Shown: positions 1-8,529, counted from the first letter of the stretch. The stretch is 64,000 bases of DNA from Clostridium weizhouense (GCF_019431045.1 NZ_JAHXPT010000010.1:123971-187970), one strand, 5' to 3'. Notes: generated from the sequence alone by a model not told the origin. Program-made: numbers and translations.

Positions 1-1
1 T

Positions 2-238
2 GTTATTAGGAAGTTGATAAAAGAAGAAAGTAAAGAAGAATATATTAATGTAACATTTAATTATAGCAGACCACAAAATGCAAGTGAATTATTAGATAAT
101 CTTACAAAACAGTTTAATATGGAAGCTATAAGCAAGGAAAGTATTATAGAACAAAGTCCATTAACAACAGATAAGGTTATGGAATTGGAAAGAATAAAGA
201 ATAATTCTAATGGTTCTAATGGAACTGATAGAGAATAA
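2..238 (+). CDS. Phage portal protein, C-terminal end (partial at window edge)
   Basis: The frame is open from base 2, so the true start lies left of the window; the TTG at 14 is only the first start codon inside it. The visible residues include NVTFNYSRPQN and EAISKESIIEQSP followed by ELERI. These match the tail of SPP1/Gp6-type portal proteins, where a '..tFn.n.P.n..E' segment is followed by 'iSketll...P.v.d...ElerI'. The portal forms the dodecameric DNA gate at one capsid vertex. It is followed by unusual non-coding DNA rather than by scaffold and capsid genes, which suggests a defective or rearranged prophage. The family call rests on this short tail only. Confidence 0.7.
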   Translation, partial: VIRKLIKEESKEEYINVTFNYSRPQNASELLDNLTKQFNMEAISKESIIEQSPLTTDKVMELERIKNNSNGSNGTDRE

Positions 239-312
239 CTAGGGAAAGAGTTCACCGAGCTTAAAGGCTAATCTTTTAAAAGGATTGGCAATGGGTACAA
301 AATTGTACTTAG

Positions 313-391
313 TATTAGTGTAGTAATTAATGTGTGGTTATTCAATGATAATCAATATCAATAAATACACATATTTTATACTACACTAATA
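313..391. repeat. Long interrupted inverted repeat
   Basis: TATTAGTGTAGTA at 313-325 pairs with TACTACACTAATA at 379-391. Inside it ATGTGT (330-335) pairs with ACACAT (367-372), and TTATT (338-342) pairs with AATAA (360-364). Together they form one extended hairpin with small internal loops just downstream of the portal gene. It has no T-run, so it is not an ordinary intrinsic terminator. Confidence 0.6.
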
Positions 392-919
392 TAAACAATA
401 TTTTAGGTTATATAGTTCAAAAAATGAACAGATATAACTAATACAGAATAAATATCAAATAATAATTATTATCAATTAAACAACTCAAAATACTCTAAAA
501 AGTAAGGAAATAATAAAAGAATATTTATACAAAAAATAGTGTATATTTGCTCTTTTATACATGAATTATTCATTAATTTTATGCAATATTAATACGAAAT
601 TATGTGAGTTTTATTACAAAGTCAACTCATAACTCTATAAACCTAGTAAAATCAATACTTACAGCCTTATATGGTATCAAATAACGGTTGCACAAAATAA
701 TTGATTTAGTGAAATCCAATTACGGAAAAATTTTATTTCCCGAAATAAATCATACTATAATAGGGGTGAAAAAAGTCCCAGCAATATTAAGGTTGGGAAA
801 TAATTTTGCTTAAAAATGTGTAAAAAGTCCATTACCCCTTTTATAATTGAGGGTGTTTATCTAATACAAAAACCACCCACAGATAAAAATAGCTTTTAAT
901 TTTAAAATGTTCTTAAAGG

Positions 920-965
920 ACAATATGGGATAATCTAGGTATGGAATGGGTACAATATGGGATAA
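920..965. repeat. 14-base direct repeat pair
   Basis: ACAATATGGGATAA occurs at 920-933 and again at 952-965, a 32-base period (about three helical turns). This spacing could suit paired protein-binding sites upstream of the small gene at 1069, but no function can be shown. Confidence 0.4.
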
Positions 966-1068
966 ATAAGAACAATTTAGAACAGTAAAAAATAGAGTCA
1001 AATTACAACTTTGATAAAAAATTATTAGGGGGGTAAGTAGAGGTATTTAGGTGTTGTCTTTAAAGTAA

Positions 1069-1221
1069 ATGGCAAGGAAAAAACAAGTACAAAAGAAGAA
1101 GGATAAGAAAGAAGAGTTACAATATAAAATGTTAAAACTCACTTTCTTATTAACAATATTAAATATCTTAAATGTATTGTTTAACCTGATATACAATATA
1201 ATAGATAAGATATTTAAATAA
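1069..1221 (+). CDS. Small phage-type membrane protein (50 aa)
   Basis: An ATG ORF with a strongly basic N-terminus (ARKKQVQKKKDKK) followed by a single hydrophobic segment of about 25 residues and a short basic tail. An in-frame stop lies directly before the ATG, fixing the start. The ribosome site is weak. It ends just before a clear terminator, supporting a short transcription unit. No family is recognised; a small one-pass membrane protein is the most that can be said. Confidence 0.4.
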   Translation: MARKKQVQKKKDKKEELQYKMLKLTFLLTILNILNVLFNLIYNIIDKIFK

Positions 1222-1230
1222 CTAAATAGG

Positions 1231-1255
1231 AGATAAGAGTTAGTGGCTCTTATCT
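1231..1255 (+). terminator. Intrinsic terminator
   Basis: Perfect 9-bp stem AGATAAGAG / CTCTTATCT with a 7-base loop, followed by a short T-rich stretch. It lies 9 bases after the stop of the small gene at 1069-1221. Confidence 0.7.
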
Positions 1256-1409
1256 TCTTAAAAATATTCTTTGTACTTGTTTAATTCTTATTATAATACC
1301 AATTTATTACTAATTCAATAAATATCTATATACCATACTCAAACTTGAGAACGCTTAATAATTTAATACAATACTATATTAATATACTAATGATGAAAGG
1401 ACAAATAAT

Positions 1410-2234
1410 ATGATAGAAAAGTTTTGTATGTGTAGTCTAAATTGGGAAGAATGTATTTGGAAAAGTTATAGTAATAAATCTTTTAATAAAAATGGAGAAA
1501 TGTATGGGAATCATATAAAGTATTTAGAACTATTTAAAAATTTAGGATATATAAACGGAAAAAAGAATGATAAATTATTATTAAATTTTGTAAGGAAAAA
1601 ATATGATTGGGATACTTGTTGTTATCAACATATCAGTAAACTTATTATAAGTGAAGTATTTGATGAATATGAAATATTTAAAGATGTATCAGTATTTTCT
1701 TGTATAATGTGGTATTTATGTTGGTCTTTTGGAGATCCAAGTAATAAAGATAATTTACTAGAAGAAATAGTATTTGAAAAATTTTATCAAGAAATTTTAT
1801 TAGCACATAAAACTGAAATGAAAAAAAGAGAAAATACTGTAATAAATATGAAGAAAAAATTTAGAAAAGCTACCGTTAAAGTGAGAACAACACAGAGTCC
1901 ATTTAGAAAAAAATTAATTAATAAGTATAAATGTTGTCAAATATGTGGTTTGAATATAGCTGATTTGTTAAAAGCTAGTCATTCAAAACCATTCAAGGAT
2001 TGCAATTATAAAGAAGGTATAGATGAATATAATGGATTACTTCTTTGTAATAAACATGATGGTTTATATGATAATGGATATATAAGTTTTAACAATAATG
2101 GGCATATAATTATATCTGAAAGAATAAATAAAGAAAATATGAAAATACTAGCCTTAACACATGATATTAAAATTCACTTTGAAAAAGAAAATATAAAATA
2201 TATAAAATATCATAGAGAAAATATATTTAAATAA
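1410..2234 (+). CDS. HNH endonuclease (restriction-like HNH)
   Basis: A 274-aa protein with a good ribosome site (AAAGGA) before the ATG. The C-terminal third carries an HNH domain: a zinc-type CCQICG knuckle, then KASHSKPFKDC, then GLLLCNKHDGLYDNGYISF. This arrangement matches the HNH_2-like domain of type II restriction enzymes and phage/mobile-element endonucleases. The N-terminal two thirds are unrecognised. It sits inside the prophage remnant after folded non-coding DNA, so it could be a free-standing homing-type or phage-carried restriction nuclease. No partner methylase lies beside it. Confidence 0.75.
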   Translation: MIEKFCMCSLNWEECIWKSYSNKSFNKNGEMYGNHIKYLELFKNLGYINGKKNDKLLLNFVRKKYDWDTCCYQHISKLIISEVFDEYEIFKDVSVFSCIMWYLCWSFGDPSNKDNLLEEIVFEKFYQEILLAHKTEMKKRENTVINMKKKFRKATVKVRTTQSPFRKKLINKYKCCQICGLNIADLLKASHSKPFKDCNYKEGIDEYNGLLLCNKHDGLYDNGYISFNNNGHIIISERINKENMKILALTHDIKIHFEKENIKYIKYHRENIFK

Positions 2235-2285
2235 AGGATACATAATACTTTTATAGAATTATTTTCTATAAAGGGGATGAAATTT

Positions 2286-2438
2286 ATGAATAAAGAAGAT
2301 AGAATTATTGAATTATTAGAAAGGATATTAGAAGAAGTTTCTAGTATTCAAACTAATACTAGTTGGAACGACAATCATTTAAATGATATTAAATCTGGAG
2401 TAGAGAATATTGAAAAACAATTAAAAAAAGAAAATTAA
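2286..2438 (+). CDS. Small acidic/helical phage-region protein (50 aa)
   Basis: An ATG ORF with an AGGGGATG ribosome site 5' of it. The product is a charged, probably all-helical 50-aa peptide (IIELLERILEEV, then VENIEKQLKKEN), suggestive of a short coiled coil. It lies about 50 bases after the HNH gene and is followed by a terminator, so the two probably share a transcript. No family is recognised. A role as partner or inhibitor of the HNH nuclease is possible but unsupported. Confidence 0.5.
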   Translation: MNKEDRIIELLERILEEVSSIQTNTSWNDNHLNDIKSGVENIEKQLKKEN

Positions 2439-2462
2439 ATATATCAGTTATATCTATCTTTT

Positions 2463-2485
2463 AGGATTACGTTTTAGTAGTCCTT
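2463..2485 (+). terminator. Intrinsic terminator
   Basis: Stem AGGATTA / TAGTCCT (one G-T pair) with an 8-9 base loop, then a TTTTCTTTTG tract. It follows the HNH/small-protein pair. Confidence 0.65.
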
Positions 2486-2589
2486 TTCTTTTGTCTTATT
2501 TGTAGTCAATGATTATGGTAATTGACACAATGATACTTTACCTATGGTTATTATAGATATAATCAGATGTATAAGTTCCTAATAAGAAA

Positions 2590-2640
2590 GCGTAGCGTTA
2601 GGGGTGAGAATTGTATGGGAATTCGCCGACTGAACGGAAT
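2590..2640 (+). other. GC-richer folded leader before phage genes
   Basis: This stretch is clearly richer in G and C than its surroundings and contains GAATT/AATTC arms around TGTATGGG, with flanking GGTGA/CGCC that can extend the stem. It precedes the 2694 gene and may be a conserved phage RNA element. No known RNA family is recognised. Confidence 0.3.
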
Positions 2641-2693
2641 CCACTTTTTACCAATATAAATAGAAAATATTAGAAAATGAAAGGAATGATAAC

Positions 2694-3038
2694 ATGACAA
2701 ATTTAGAAAGATTAAAACTAGAATTATCCAATAAAGAATATTATACCGATACAGAATACCAAGTATTTTTAGAAGAAAATAACTTACTTGCTACAGGAGT
2801 GTATGTTAAAAAAGATAACCAAGTCAATTTACTAGAAACAGTTGTTTCTATTTTGGAAACACTTGCAAATGATGTTGATATCATGCGAAAAATTGATACT
2901 AAAGATATTACTTCTATAGACCAAGCTAGTAAATACTTAAATACTAGAATATACAATATAAACAAAAAAATATTAGATTTAAAAGAGGAGCAAGAAGAAA
3001 AACAAGGCAATATAAGACCAATCTTCTTTAATAGATAG
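2694..3038 (+). CDS. Phage structural-region protein, head-tail-connector-like
   Basis: 114 aa with an AAAGGAATG ribosome site. It starts MTNLERLKLELSNKEYY, has a central leucine-rich helical part and a charged coiled-coil-like C-terminus (KKILDLKEEQEEKQ). The N-terminal style resembles small clostridial phage proteins encoded in the head-tail joining region, but the family is not certain. The next gene starts 12 bases on, so they are one operon. Confidence 0.5.
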   Translation: MTNLERLKLELSNKEYYTDTEYQVFLEENNLLATGVYVKKDNQVNLLETVVSILETLANDVDIMRKIDTKDITSIDQASKYLNTRIYNINKKILDLKEEQEEKQGNIRPIFFNR

Positions 3039-3049
3039 GAGGTTTAAGA

Positions 3050-3886
3050 ATGGATAATAATAAAAGTATATATAATGTAATAAAAAAATCCATAGAAGAT
3101 TATGGACAACCTATTGCAATAAATATTCATACAGATAGCTCTATAGATTATAATAAGAAAGCCTTAGTTAAATATAAAAATCAAGCTGTACAAAGTAACA
3201 ATATGATGATTGAATTGCAGGATGAATATTTATTTATAATGTTAGATAAAATTAAATATGATGAATATATATACTGGAATAACGCTTATTATAAAGTTAT
3301 TAGTATAGATAATACAATTCCTAATATATATAAGGTTTATTGTAAATTTAATAATATAATCGAAGAAAAGGTAGATAAATACACTATCATTTTGAATGAT
3401 ATAAGTTTAGATGTTGGTTCTACCATACAACTAAATCCAATTTATATGAAAAATGGAATTGAAGTAAAAGACGTTACTTGTAATTATACTATTGCAGATA
3501 GTATAATCGCCAATTGTGGCGAAAATGGATTAGTTAATGGTATAAAGGAGGGTTCTACTACGATTACAATAAACTGGGAAGGAATAACCAAAACAGTTCA
3601 CGTAAACGTGAAACCGACTGCCCAAATAGATTATAAAATTGATGGTATAGATAAATTTAAACAAAAAACACAAGCAACTTTTACAATAAATCCTATGGTT
3701 GATAATAGTAGATTAGAAATTGATCCTATTGATATTCAATGTGATACTGTTAAGGTAATTAGTCAAGATAATGGAACAATAACTTTATATGGTAATCCGT
3801 TATATAGTGATACTGAATTTACTTTATATGCGTATGTAGGAGATAAAAAGGTTGCAAGTAAAGTAATAATAGTAAGTAAAAGATAG
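3050..3886 (+). CDS. Phage protein with bacterial Ig-like domain
   Basis: 278 aa, start supported by GGAGGTTTAAGA. The first ~110 residues look like a small phage stopper/tail-joining domain (ending YYKVISIDNTIPNIYKV). Residues ~112-195 form a Big_2-type Ig-like domain (LDVGSTIQLNP, then GLVNGIKEGSTTITI), and a further beta-rich part follows. Big_2 domains commonly decorate phage capsid or tail surfaces and mediate attachment. It lies between a connector-like gene and a holin-like gene in a tight operon. Confidence 0.55.
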   Translation: MDNNKSIYNVIKKSIEDYGQPIAINIHTDSSIDYNKKALVKYKNQAVQSNNMMIELQDEYLFIMLDKIKYDEYIYWNNAYYKVISIDNTIPNIYKVYCKFNNIIEEKVDKYTIILNDISLDVGSTIQLNPIYMKNGIEVKDVTCNYTIADSIIANCGENGLVNGIKEGSTTITINWEGITKTVHVNVKPTAQIDYKIDGIDKFKQKTQATFTINPMVDNSRLEIDPIDIQCDTVKVISQDNGTITLYGNPLYSDTEFTLYAYVGDKKVASKVIIVSKR

Positions 3887-3898
3887 GAGGTAAAATAA

Positions 3899-4126
3899 AT
3901 GGATATAAATAATTTAATACAGACTTTTGGATTTCCTGTTACTTGTTGTATAGTAATGGGATTTTTTATTTATAAAATGTGGGATAAAATATCTTTAACT
4001 TTAGATAAAGTAACACAAACAAATAGTGAATTAGTATTAACAAATAAATCTTTAATATCTAATATGGACACTAAAATAACTATAATAGAAGATAAAATTG
4101 ATGAAATTTCTAAAAAAATTAAATAA
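3899..4126 (+). CDS. Small phage membrane protein, holin-like (YvrJ/BhlA-like)
   Basis: 75 aa with a strong GGAGGTAAAATAA ribosome site. One membrane segment near the N-terminus (FGFPVTCCIVMGFFIY) is followed by a charged helical cytoplasmic tail that looks like a coiled coil. This matches the layout of YvrJ and BhlA/UviB-type small phage membrane proteins, often annotated as holin-like. It closes the prophage operon. Assignment is by architecture only. Confidence 0.5.
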   Translation: MDINNLIQTFGFPVTCCIVMGFFIYKMWDKISLTLDKVTQTNSELVLTNKSLISNMDTKITIIEDKIDEISKKIK

Positions 4127-4280
4127 ACAATTATTGACAATCAGTGTAAAAAAGGTATATCATTATAGCAATAAAGAATTTTAAGATTAAACCAATATAT
4201 TATGAGTAAAAACATATAATTAATATAAAGTTTAATTTACATTTTAATATAAAGAAAACCTAGTGTTATCAAGGCTTTAA

Positions 4281-4394
4281 GCTATTAATAAACTATTTGG
4301 ATATACTATCCACAATGATAAAGGCAAGCCTACAAATAGTGAATTTATCGCTATTATCGCTGATAAATTAAGACTTAAAAATAAAGTATCTTAA
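4281..4394 (+). pseudogene. Fragment of a small clostridial/phage protein
   Basis: In frame this reads [18 protein letters not shown], then [19 protein letters not shown] and a stop. It has protein-like composition but no start codon, and a stop lies directly upstream. It looks like the 3' end of a small gene whose 5' end has been lost. Function unknown. Confidence 0.35.
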
Positions 4395-4484
4395 TTAGCT
4401 TGGTTGACACGTTTTTATTAATAGTAACAAATTAATTAAAAGATAAAGTTTTATTTTATTAAAAATAAATATGATAAGCAAAAA

Positions 4485-4525
4485 CACCTCTAATATATTG
4501 ATTTTAGATTAATATATTAGAGGTG
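4485..4525. terminator. Strong bidirectional terminator
   Basis: Perfect 15-bp stem CACCTCTAATATATT / AATATATTAGAGGTG with an 11-base loop, flanked by A-rich and T-rich runs (CTTTTTTA on the plus side, GCAAAAACA on the other). It separates the prophage remnant from the minus-strand peptide gene. Confidence 0.85.
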
Positions 4526-4536
4526 CTTTTTTATAT

Positions 4537-4641
4537 TTAATTTTGTGAATGATTTTTGATATAAGATTTATGCATATTTCCAAAAGAAATAGATACTGCA
4601 ATAGTACAGATAATACTTAAAACACCTAAAATTATTTCCAA
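4537..4641 (-). CDS. 34-aa hydrophobic membrane peptide
   Basis: A TTG start sits 7 bases after a perfect AAGGAGG site on the minus strand. The peptide begins MEIILGVLSIICTIAVSI, a single membrane segment, and ends in a short basic/polar tail (HKSYIKNHSQN). The size and layout resemble type I toxin peptides and other small clostridial membrane peptides. It is followed at once by the strong terminator at 4485-4525. No antisense RNA promoter could be confirmed, so the toxin idea is only a possibility. Confidence 0.5.
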   Translation of the reverse strand: MEIILGVLSIICTIAVSISFGNMHKSYIKNHSQN

Positions 4642-4960
4642 ATGAATAACCTCCTTAAAATGTTAAATAAGTAAGAAATTATTTTCTTTAATTATATCAT
4701 ATGAGTTTAAATAAAATAGATCAAATTATAAAGTTGATATTGTATTAAATATATATCATAAATTTTCTATATAAGTTTCTCACTATAATGATTAGTAATA
4801 TCATTTATGAATATTATAAGATTTATATTAACCAATAAACGCTATTTCAAGTTAAATATTTTGATTTTTATAAACTTAAGATTTCGTAAGAATTTTTTAA
4901 AATTCTTGTAAATTCTATTTTCTACAATAAAGTTACGATATTAGAAAGGAAGTAGAAAAT

Positions 4961-5677
4961 ATGAAAAAAGGATTTAAAAAGTTTACATTAATGATAATAA
5001 TAATAATTTGTGGATTTTACAGTATGGTAAAAGATACAGTGCCAAATTTGGTAAGTTTAAGTGTTATAGGATCAGAATTTAGTTTAGATGATGAAAAAGA
5101 TAAATCATTAAAAGTAAATAGTGATAATATAAAACCAGACAAGTTATTAGTGAATAAAAACAATGGTTTAAGTTCAGACTATATACCAAAAAATTTAAGT
5201 ATACCTAATATACCATTTTCAGATAGTTCAGATCATGAAGAAAAACATGTAGCAGGAATTATTGTAAATCCGTTAGAAAACTTGGTCAATGCAGCTAAAA
5301 AAGAAGGAATAATACTATTTGGAAATTCGGGATATAGATCTTATGATTCTCAAAAAAATGTTTATAATAATAGAGTAAGATCTCAAGGAAAAGCTCTTGC
5401 AGATGCATATGTAGCCAAACCAGGGTTTAGTGAACATCAAACTGGGTTATGTATTGATATTACTAATAAAGATAAATATTTTGTAGAAGGAACAAAAGAA
5501 GCAGAGTGGCTTGGGCAAAATTGTTATAAATTTGGTTTTATTATAAGATATCCAAAGCAAAAGAAAAATATAACGAATATAGAATATGAACCTTGGCACA
5601 TTAGATATGTTGGGAAAGAAGCTGCTAAATATATTTATAACAATAAAATTACGTTAGAAGAATACTTAGGTAAATAA
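4961..5677 (+). CDS. vanY: D-Ala-D-Ala carboxypeptidase, VanY type (M15B)
   Basis: 238 aa, start supported by GAAAGGAAG. A short basic N-terminus and a membrane segment (LMIIIIICGFYSMV) anchor it outside the cell. The peptidase domain shows SGYRSYDSQKNVY, the zinc site SEHQTGLCIDI (His and Asp), EAEWLGQNCYKFGFI and the second His in EPWHIRYVG, all hallmarks of M15B carboxypeptidases. Such enzymes trim the terminal D-Ala of peptidoglycan pentapeptides. It is followed 28 bases later by an OmpR-type regulator and sensor kinase, matching the vanY/R/S arrangement. No vanG/vanX/vanT genes are nearby, so a cell-wall housekeeping or sensing role is as likely as glycopeptide resistance. Confidence 0.85.
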   Translation: MKKGFKKFTLMIIIIICGFYSMVKDTVPNLVSLSVIGSEFSLDDEKDKSLKVNSDNIKPDKLLVNKNNGLSSDYIPKNLSIPNIPFSDSSDHEEKHVAGIIVNPLENLVNAAKKEGIILFGNSGYRSYDSQKNVYNNRVRSQGKALADAYVAKPGFSEHQTGLCIDITNKDKYFVEGTKEAEWLGQNCYKFGFIIRYPKQKKNITNIEYEPWHIRYVGKEAAKYIYNNKITLEEYLGK

Positions 5678-5705
5678 TTGGATAATTTAAGGGGGGAAGA
5701 GAAAA

Positions 5706-6398
5706 ATGAATAATAATATTCTTGTAGTAGATGATGAAAAAGAAATTAGAAATTTATTAGAAATAAATCTTACAAATGAAGGATATAATGTGCTTAAGGC
5801 AAGTTGTGGAAAAGAAGCTTTAGAAATATTAGAAAAAGAAGAAGTTAATTTAATGGTTTTAGATATAATGATGCCAGATATGGATGGTTTAGAAGTTTGT
5901 AAAAGAGTAAGAGAAAAGTATAGTATACCAATTCTTATGCTAAGTGCAAAAGTAGAGGATATGGATAGGATACAAGGTATTATGACTGGTGCAGATGATT
6001 ATGTATGTAAGCCTTTTAATCATTTAGAACTTACAGTTAGGATAAGAGCATTACTTAGAAGAACGTATTTTTTTAATAGTAAAATTCAAATTTCAGATGA
6101 TACAATAAGAATTGAATCAATGATTATAGATAAGAAACAACATAAGGTAACAATAGATGATAAAGAAATAGATTTAACAGCAAGAGAATTTGAAATTTTA
6201 TATTTATTAGCTAATAATAAAGGAAGAGTTTTTAGTGCAGAAGAAATTTTTGAAAAGGTGTGGAAAGAAAGATATTATCAATCAAATAACACTGTTATGG
6301 TACATATGAGCAGGCTTAGAGATAAAATAGAAAAATATATGGAAGGTAGTAAGGTAATTCATACTGTGTGGGGAGTTGGGTATAAAATTGAAAAATAA
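5706..6398 (+). CDS. OmpR-family response regulator (VanR-like)
   Basis: 230 aa with an AGGGGGGAAGAG ribosome site. The receiver domain has the acidic pair D9-D10, the phospho-acceptor D53 in LDIMMPDMDG and the conserved lysine in VCKPF. The C-terminal winged helix (IDLTAREFEILYLLANN ... MVHMSRLRDKIE) binds DNA. It lies between vanY and a histidine kinase whose start overlaps its end, so the three form one operon. The pairing with a VanY enzyme suggests it controls cell-wall genes, possibly including the upstream vanY promoter. Confidence 0.88.
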   Translation: MNNNILVVDDEKEIRNLLEINLTNEGYNVLKASCGKEALEILEKEEVNLMVLDIMMPDMDGLEVCKRVREKYSIPILMLSAKVEDMDRIQGIMTGADDYVCKPFNHLELTVRIRALLRRTYFFNSKIQISDDTIRIESMIIDKKQHKVTIDDKEIDLTAREFEILYLLANNKGRVFSAEEIFEKVWKERYYQSNNTVMVHMSRLRDKIEKYMEGSKVIHTVWGVGYKIEK

Positions 6399-7491
6399 GA
6401 AATTATACAAATATTATCTAATATCATTAGGAGAAATATTAATAGCTTCAATATTAAGCCTTATAATAGCGTATATAATTAAGAAAGTATTAAGTTATTT
6501 ATATATAAATACTGGAAGTAATTTTATTTTTTATTTTTGGGAGTTTGTAAGAGAAATTAGACGTGAATTAGGTGTTGAATATTTTAATATAATAATTGGA
6601 ACAATATTATTTACAGTATTTTATTTTATGATAACCTCTAGAAAAGCTAAGAATCTTATAGCTATTATAGATGAAACTGAAACAATGTCTAATGGTGATT
6701 TGGATAGAATAATAGAAATTGAGTCAGAAGGAGATATGAAAAAGTTAGCAGAAAATATAAACAACATATCAAGACAACTTAAAGATATAACAGTAGCGGA
6801 AAGAAATGCACAAAAAACTAAAAATGATTTGATAACTAATGTTTCGCATGATTTAAGGACTCCATTAACTTCAATAATAGGATATTTGGAGCTTATTGAT
6901 AATGATAAGTATAAAGATGAGGTAGAACTTAGATATTATGTTAATATAGTATACGAAAAATCTAAAAGCTTAAATCTTCTTATAAATGAATTGTTTCAAC
7001 TTACTAAAATGCAAAATAATACTATTAATTTAGATAAAACTGATATTAATTTAGTTGAATTATTAGGTCAAGTAGTTGCTTGTTTTGAATGTCAATTTAA
7101 CAGTGCAGATATGCAATCTAGAATTAAATTTTCAAAAGATAAGTTAATAATAAATGCAGATGCAGGAAAATTAGTTAGAGCATTTGAAAATCTATTATCT
7201 AATTCAATTAAATATGGAAAAGACGGTTATTATGTTGATGTAATAACAAAAATTGAAAAAAATATGGCAGTAGTTCAAGTTATAAATTATGGTCAGTCAA
7301 TATCATCAATAGATTTACCATATATATTTGATAGATTTTATAGAGTTGAGAAATCAAGAAATAGTAGTATAGGTGGGTCTGGCTTAGGATTAGCTATAAC
7401 AAAAAACATTATAGAATTACATAATGGTACTATACAAGCTTATAGTGATGATAATAGAACTATCTTTGAAGTGAAATTACCAGTCAAATAG
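6388..7491 (+). CDS. Sensor histidine kinase (VanS-like)
   Basis: About 367 aa from the TTG at 6388, which overlaps the regulator by 11 bases; an in-frame TTG at 6376 is closer to the GGGGAG motif and less likely. Two N-terminal membrane segments flank a short outside loop. A HAMP-like linker, the H-box VSHDLRTPLTSIIGYL and an ATPase domain (NLLSNSIKYG, then FDRFYRVEKSR and GSGLGLAITK) follow. It should phosphorylate the adjacent OmpR-type regulator. The extracellular loop is short, as in intramembrane-sensing or VanS-like kinases. Confidence 0.85.
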   Translation: MKNKKLYKYYLISLGEILIASILSLIIAYIIKKVLSYLYINTGSNFIFYFWEFVREIRRELGVEYFNIIIGTILFTVFYFMITSRKAKNLIAIIDETETMSNGDLDRIIEIESEGDMKKLAENINNISRQLKDITVAERNAQKTKNDLITNVSHDLRTPLTSIIGYLELIDNDKYKDEVELRYYVNIVYEKSKSLNLLINELFQLTKMQNNTINLDKTDINLVELLGQVVACFECQFNSADMQSRIKFSKDKLIINADAGKLVRAFENLLSNSIKYGKDGYYVDVITKIEKNMAVVQVINYGQSISSIDLPYIFDRFYRVEKSRNSSIGGSGLGLAITKNIIELHNGTIQAYSDDNRTIFEVKLPVK

Positions 7492-7588
7492 ACATTATAG
7501 ATAATTCTGAGAAGTATTTATAAAGGATTAAAAAATATTTAATTTATATAAAATGAAAATGATAAAAAATATCAATTGAAAATTATTA

Positions 7589-7617
7589 TTGACTAGAATA
7601 TGGTGTAATGATATTAT
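7589..7617 (+). promoter_or_regulatory. Sigma-A type promoter for the 7664 gene
   Basis: TTGACT at 7589-7594 and TATTAT at 7612-7617 with 17 bases between, 47 bases before the ATG at 7664. The upstream DNA is rich in ATGATAA/TATCA-like half sites that could bind an iron or metal repressor, but no clear 19-base operator is visible. Confidence 0.55.
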
Positions 7618-7663
7618 AATAGAGTATTATTTAGGCAAATAATTAAAATAAAGGAGGATTAAA

Positions 7664-8377
7664 ATGATACTTATTATCTCACTATTATTTTCATTGATAT
7701 TTTATTTAATATTAAATAGACAGATAAAGAAAAAATCATGGATTTTTTATATTTTAATGATTATTTTAACAGGATTTATAATCTATTATTATAGAGTAAA
7801 AATGTATGAAGTATATCCTGAATGGATTACGACATATCTTATAGGTCCATTTAAAAGAGGTGCTTTTTCAACTGCAACATTTATTATTGTTATGTATTTA
7901 GGAGCAATTAAGAAAAATACTACAATAGCAAAAAAAATGTTTAGCATAAGAGGAGAAATGTCTATAATAGCATGTATTTCAACTTTAGGACATAATATAG
8001 TTTATGGAATATATTATTTTCCAAAATTATTTTTAAATCCACAATCATTACCTAAGTTACAATTAATAGCTGCATTATTGACTATAGGTATGATATCAAT
8101 TATGTTACCACTTTTTATAACATCTTTTAGATGTGTAAGAAATAAAATGAAGGCATCTACTTGGAAGAAGATACAAAGAATGGCCTATGTATTCTTTGGA
8201 ATGATATACATTCATGTAATGGTATTATATTCTGGAAAGCTTGATAAACATATAAATGACATTATAATTTATACTGTGATTTTTGGAACTTATGCATTTT
8301 TACGAATAAGAAAGTATATGATGAGCAGAAAAAGAAAATTAGAAATACACAGAAATAAGCTTGCAGCATTAAGTTAG
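7664..8377 (+). CDS. Ferric-reductase-like transmembrane protein (MsrQ/cytochrome b-like)
   Basis: 237 aa, start supported by AAAGGAGG. Six or so membrane segments are predicted by eye. The core resembles the ferric reductase-like transmembrane domain, with RGEMSIIACISTLGH and YIHVMVLY supplying candidate haem-ligand histidines on two helices. Members pass electrons across the membrane to a partner; no soluble FAD/NAD domain is fused here and no partner gene is adjacent. It has its own promoter. Distant homologues include MsrQ and related haem-binding membrane subunits. Confidence 0.65.
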   Translation: MILIISLLFSLIFYLILNRQIKKKSWIFYILMIILTGFIIYYYRVKMYEVYPEWITTYLIGPFKRGAFSTATFIIVMYLGAIKKNTTIAKKMFSIRGEMSIIACISTLGHNIVYGIYYFPKLFLNPQSLPKLQLIAALLTIGMISIMLPLFITSFRCVRNKMKASTWKKIQRMAYVFFGMIYIHVMVLYSGKLDKHINDIIIYTVIFGTYAFLRIRKYMMSRKRKLEIHRNKLAALS

Positions 8378-8529
8378 AGACTTTTAAAGCAGATAATAAA
8401 TTTAAAACTAAATATATTTAAATTATAAAGATAAGAAAAATAAAGTTGGACAAGAATTAACTGATAAGAAAAAGCACAATAAAGAAAATTATAATAATTT
8501 AAAGAATAAACATTTCTAGGGATTATTTT

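Larger units (their letters stand above)
239..1068. other. Folded non-coding region inside prophage remnant
   Basis: About 830 bases without a credible gene. Several stable stem-loops can be seen: GCTAATCTTTT with AAAAGGATTGGC near 269-291, GTACAA with TTGTAC near 295-308, a long interrupted hairpin at 313-391, and CCCAGC...GTTGGG near 778-799. It also has a 14-base direct repeat (see separate entries). It could be a structured phage RNA, a packaging or replication site, or decayed phage DNA. No group I intron core or flanking split exon could be recognised. Confidence 0.4.

Noticed and set aside
239..1409. Group I intron with HNH homing endonuclease
   Set aside because: No P/Q/R/S core can be recognised, the portal frame ends in a normal stop, and no downstream exon is seen.
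4961..7491. Complete vancomycin-resistance operon
   Set aside because: No ligase, dipeptidase or dehydrogenase/racemase genes are present.
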